From: Strigamia acuminata
Lineage: Eukaryota > Arthropoda > Chilopoda > Geophilomorpha > Linotaeniidae
Assembly: GCA_949358305.1 (NCBI GenBank)
Contig: OX442316.1
Location: forward strand, 8,680,001-8,744,000
Direction: 5' to 3'
Length of the DNA: 64,000 nt
Position 1 is the first letter of the stretch. Every line of letters starts with the position of its first letter. Positions 59,506-64,000 of this stretch are shown here, one piece after another. The position numbers and the translations under genes were made by a program. The notes under the pieces were generated by a model. It saw only the letters and a list, made by a program, of their open reading frames with translations, had not been told where the DNA came from and did no database searches.

Positions 59506-60581
59506 TATGAAGAGAGTTTTGACGCTTTAAGATGCAAACGCATGTAACTCCGGATGTGGTTTGAAAAAGTGAGTGTCTGAATGAGGGAGCACCCAACGTG
59601 AGCTCAAAATAGATGCAGTAAAAATAATTTCCAATTTTTTTTTTCAAGGGAGGATTGTTCTTGATGATGAACTAAGGTAAAACAAAATGTGCAAATGTGT
59701 TAATAGCGGGTGTGACTAAACCACACCCTTTCTGTATCTCACGAAATTCGTTTGAAACAATGTTTTAAATAAAATTGGTATGCACAGACTAAAAAATATT
59801 TTTTTTTAAATTAAAGAATACCATATACCTGACTTGTTTTGGTTACTATGGTAATTATGCTTTGCCAATTTAAGTGTCCTCGATATGTAGACTGAACGTA
59901 TAGTTGGGACGTTGATTCCTACACAGAACATTCTTGAATATTTGGCTTTTTAATTTTAAACCTACGTCAATTGTACCCAGATTTAATGTTTAATAATAAA
60001 TAAATAATTGACAAATTTGTTTTTCTTTGCTTTTGCATATGTGTGTATTTAAATTTGAGGAACATAATAGTTCTTATACCAACACTTATGTTTGTCAATC
60101 ACAAAAACGTATGCAATAAACAATTAGTTTTAAAAAAAAGTTATTTAAAGAAAATCTACTACTAATTTAAAAAAGGAACGTAAGTTAATATATTACAAAG
60201 TCAAAACAGACAGACATTCATCAATAAACATACAATCATCACACAACAAAACTGCACAAAATACAAATAAAGTTTCGCGGACAAAACATTTTTAAACAAA
60301 CAGATACGACAAAAATAGGTAAAAAGTTCATTATAAATATCATTATCGTATGTAATTGTTCAGTCGTATCAAAATTGTTCAATGGGCACATTTTTAAACA
60401 TCACTGAAAAATGAGCATCATCATCTTTGATCAGTTCCAGAAGTCAGCAATAAGTGCACCCAGTGGCACTATTTCGTCCCAACTTCTTTGAGCAGTCAAT
60501 TTACAGATTTCACATATTTGGTGACTGTAATAAGTTATCCAAGCCTCAATATAATAGTCCTAAACTAATGTCAGTAAGTAA
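59506..60581. other. Intergenic between Duox 3' end and alpha2-delta start
   Basis: AT-rich and A-tract-rich, no coding potential seen. It should contain the alpha2-delta promoter near 59510-59700 and the Duox 3' UTR at its lower end. Confidence 0.45.
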
Positions 60582-63500
60582 CTAGAAGTTTTCGTAATGG
60601 TGAATAAAATATGGAAGCTTTCTCGTTGTATTCACTTGATCACAAGCTTGATTGACACTTTTGGTTAATGCACCGGGTCCACAACTGAACACTCCGACCT
60701 TGCTTACCTTTAAATTCATTTGAAAAAAAAAATATTTATAAATATTTTGCCGGCAAACAACTAAAAGCCCTACTCACATATGAGTGCTGTTTCTGCACAA
60801 ACTTAAAAAACGACGACATATCGGGCCGACCAAAATGATTCACAGCTTTCAAACCAGTAAACATACTTCTGTTTGAAATTCGTTGAAAATGATTTTCACA
60901 GATGTACTGTGACGAAAATTATCAGGTTAAACAATCACAAAAAAAAGATAAATTGATCATTTCATTTTACATACCAACATGGTTGTCCTGAGATCAAATT
61001 TATGAAAAAATTGCGTAATAAATATGTGCATTTCAAGCACATTGGTAACATCTTTCTTCTCAACGTCCCTTAGAACATCAATGAACCATTCAAAATGGCG
61101 ATGAGATGGGCACACCCATAAGAAATACACCTGTTAGGGATAAAATTAACTTCACCTAGAAGTGGCTTATTGTAGATAGACTTACCTTTTTGCACGCTAC
61201 ACCTGAGTAACGATTTGTCGACGTTCCAAACACTAAATCATTCAGTATTGAAGCATACGGAGTAACACCAATCCCTCCTCCGACCATTATAGCTACTTCA
61301 AATTTATACCAATCTTGATTGCCTCCACCGTATGGTCCTTCCAGCCGAATCTAAACAGATAATCGATTAAATACACACATACACACACACAAAAAAACCG
61401 ATTGCAGAAAACAAACATATAGTTAAACATATAAGATTATTTAAAAAATAAATAAATCTTGGCCTACGAGTTACAGCACATCACAACAGACGAAAACATA
61501 CGTATACGGACACAGGACAAAACATTGATAACAGCAGCATTTCATTGTGCAAGAAGACGAAACCTACTCTTAAATACATCAGAAATTGGTTAATAAACAA
61601 ACAAACATTGAATTTAAAAGCAGCGTGATTGGTTTGAAGATTTATTACGCAAGAGAATTTGTGAATTATTGTATTTCCTCCGATTGTTCTAATTTGGACT
61701 CCCAGACTAACTGCGAATTTGATTACTCCCGTATCGATCCGAGAATTGTTATTGGAAATAATAAGAGGAAATACTTTAGCCCAAATCTTACGGCCATTTA
61801 GCGTATATACTCACTCGACGTAAACGGAACTTTGAATTGATTAACATGTTTTACCTTTGGCAACATCTGATGTTCAGGTAGGTTGTGTGGATCAAAATAA
61901 TTTCGTAGTTTCCATGTCCATGGACCCTGGGCTTTGATGTGCGTTGATAAATAGTTTTCATGAGGTGCTGAAGTGAGTGTAAACGAATGGTATTCTTGCG
62001 TCTTGAAAGCAGTGCATGACAGTCTAATCCATTGTCCTGACAAATACTTGAAGTTAGGTGGGCGATAAAATTTTACTTTTATCACATCTGGAAATTATAA
62101 ACACTTAAAAAAATTGATACAATTATTAAAGGGTTAATTTTATTACCAGAAGGTAATAACTCGGTTTCAATAATATCAAGTTGCATGTATTTTGTCCGCA
62201 AGCTCACAACTTTGTCGAGAATAAATACTATTGCTGGTCCAATGAAAAATATCCAAAATCTCGGAGTCTGAAGAGCAAATAAATCAGATTTGTTTTCAAC
62301 GATTCAACATTACCTACTCACCCCTGTTAATTTTTGCAATCCGTGCAACAAGCACAAGATATACAGAAGAATATAAAAACTATGTGCAGTCCAAAAGTAT
62401 CTAAATGCTTTCCTTCTAATCAGAGGATGAGCAAATATAAATATTATGCAAACAACTCCGCATAATAATAAGCCAGTTATTCCTAAAATAAAGCAAATGA
62501 TTTGTAGGAAAATCTAAAAGCAGATAAAGTAACAAAGTTACCGGTTAATGATTGGAACAACCAGTAGGCAAGCGTTGGTCTATAGTCAGAGGGAAAATGC
62601 AATTCTTTTGTAAGACATTTCAAGTGTTCTAGGGGTTGTGTTGATACATGATAAAAATTCACGATGTGGCCTATTACGTGCGTTACTAAAACAGAAATTT
62701 CATTTTTTTTTTTAAATTATTTTAAACAACTGAATTTCAAATTTGATTTACTTGTACAAACTAAAGCTGTACAGGCTACAATTTTGTGAAACTGAACATG
62801 GGAATCCAATGGAATGTACTGATGTATTGAAAGTTCTCGTAATTTTGTTATCAAATTCCTGGCCATGGTTAATAACAGTAGTGAATAACAAAACGAGAGC
62901 GCAGCTGCCGAACCACGAGTTATTGCGATTCCCATGCCCATTATGTGCCTCAAATCCGTATGCTCAGACATGTATGTGTAGTCTATAAAAAAAAATTCAT
63001 TGTTAGTCCTCTACTCTTCATTTCTTCATCGTCAATAATTATCTCACGTATAAATCTTTCAATAAACAAAGCAAATGTTATAACGTAGAAAATGAAGAGA
63101 TAGAAAATGTGTTGCCGATATTCTTCCAAATATGTTGACAGCTCATCCCACTTTAACTGAAAATAATTTCTACGGCCTTCCAACTTAGTGTCGACATAAA
63201 AACTAGTCATTCTATTAAAAAAAAATAAACTTCTAAAAATCTGCTCATCTAATATTAAACAACAAATCAACAGTACTAACCTAGCAACATTTGTTGATGT
63301 ATCCAAAAAGTTCTGCTTTGCGCCCTTGCAATCTAAGCCAATGGCCACAAAGTCTCCTTTGTATTCCCTCATCATGAGTTTAAAGTCATCGTATGTAAGG
63401 ACATCTTTGTGTTCTAAACCAGCCGACGAGAACATCCCATCAATTAGCCCCGTTTCTTGCTGTTCTGTCAAACTGTTTGTCTTTGCAATATCCACCAATG

Positions 63501-64000
63501 ATCTGCATTAAAATACAAGACCATTTAATTAACTCTAAACTCACACTGCATTAATATTTACCTTATGATATTAGATAACTCTTTCTTGTCTATCACGCCA
63601 TTGCCATCATAATCACACATATCAAAAATGATTCGTAATTTATCTTCAGTTTTACCTGCAACACAAACGGTCAGGTTTAGCATAATTAACTTGCTAATGG
63701 AGACCGAGATTACGCACCTTTAGAAAATAGAACCACCGTGTCAAGGAATTCTTGAAAACTTATTCTACCATCGCCATCCTTGTCGACGCAATTGAACATT
63801 TGTTTTACAAAAACTGAACCCGATTTCATTCCAAGAGCTTCCGCAAACTCCTTTTTAGAAAGTGAAGTGCGCATTACCATAATCACGTCCGTTGTCACGT
63901 CCTCAAACTTTCGTTTTTCTCCAGGTTTTAAACCAAAAGTCTAAAAGTCAAAGACATTAAATATAGAAATACACATCGAAACTATATCTAAGTAACTCAC
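60582..64000 (-). CDS. Duox: Dual oxidase (Duox), C-terminal part, 5' end outside the window
   Basis: Membrane NADPH oxidase that produces hydrogen peroxide for cuticle cross-linking and gut defence in arthropods (family knowledge). Thirteen exons seen: 63718-63940, 63562-63655, 63281-63502, 63015-63211, 62752-62982, 62542-62685, 62322-62482, 62147-62267, 61855-62087, 61186-61350, 60975-61130, 60778-60906, 60582-60707; phases all fit. Order: EF-hands with [13 protein letters not shown] and [13 protein letters not shown], the linker [18 protein letters not shown], ferric-reductase transmembrane domain with paired haem histidines (HTDLRH..., later [19 protein letters not shown]), FAD site [14 protein letters not shown] site [10 protein letters not shown] and [13 protein letters not shown], and the family ending YFIHHYENF. 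The peroxidase-like N-terminal domain must lie beyond 64000; the last bases are consistent with the next upstream exon donor. Confidence 0.95.

Overview
The window looks like nuclear DNA of a small-genome arthropod. It is AT-rich, most introns are about 50-80 nt with GT-AG ends, and genes sit close together on both strands. The strongest arthropod signals are a cluster of chemoreceptors with the gustatory-receptor C-terminal exon pattern (ending TY-x5-YQ), a bark beetle/Anakonda homologue, and a small secreted protein with odorant-binding-protein-like cysteine spacing. An IL-17-receptor (SEFIR) gene, which well-studied insects lack, argues mildly for a non-insect or early-branching arthropod. 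The species cannot be named from this window.

Layout: 36-10244 (-) bark beetle, 12 exons, 2755 aa. 11340-16353 (+) DIS3L2, a 3'-5' exoribonuclease, 19 exons, 1099 aa, divergent from bark. 16749-17322 (-) a secreted double-Kazal inhibitor, with an intact paralogue at 23241-23800 and a relic at about 22589-22631. 18616-20910 (+) a single-pass IL-17-receptor-like protein with a SEFIR domain. 24830-41574 (-) a gustatory receptor array of five apparently intact genes, two broken ones and three loose terminal exons. About half of the array is one tandem duplication. Its first copy then gained a solo-LTR-like insertion and a Harbinger-type MITE, and the matching positions in the second copy are empty. 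43921-47095 (+) an unrecognised Gln/Pro-rich protein built from tandemly duplicated exons. 47-51 kb is repeat-rich, with only weak small-gene candidates. 51130-52030 (-) the OBP-like secreted protein with eight tiny phase-0 exons. 53181-59505 (-) a complete voltage-gated calcium channel alpha2-delta subunit, 36 exons, 1146 aa. 60582-64000 (-) the 3' part of dual oxidase (Duox), running off the right edge.

The genes do not form one pathway. Common themes are epithelial barrier and innate defence (bark, Duox, IL-17R-like, Kazal inhibitors) and chemosensation (Gr array, OBP-like). Exon structures below were built by hand by matching splice sites and reading phase. Each complete gene closes to a multiple of three, but none is confirmed by transcripts.
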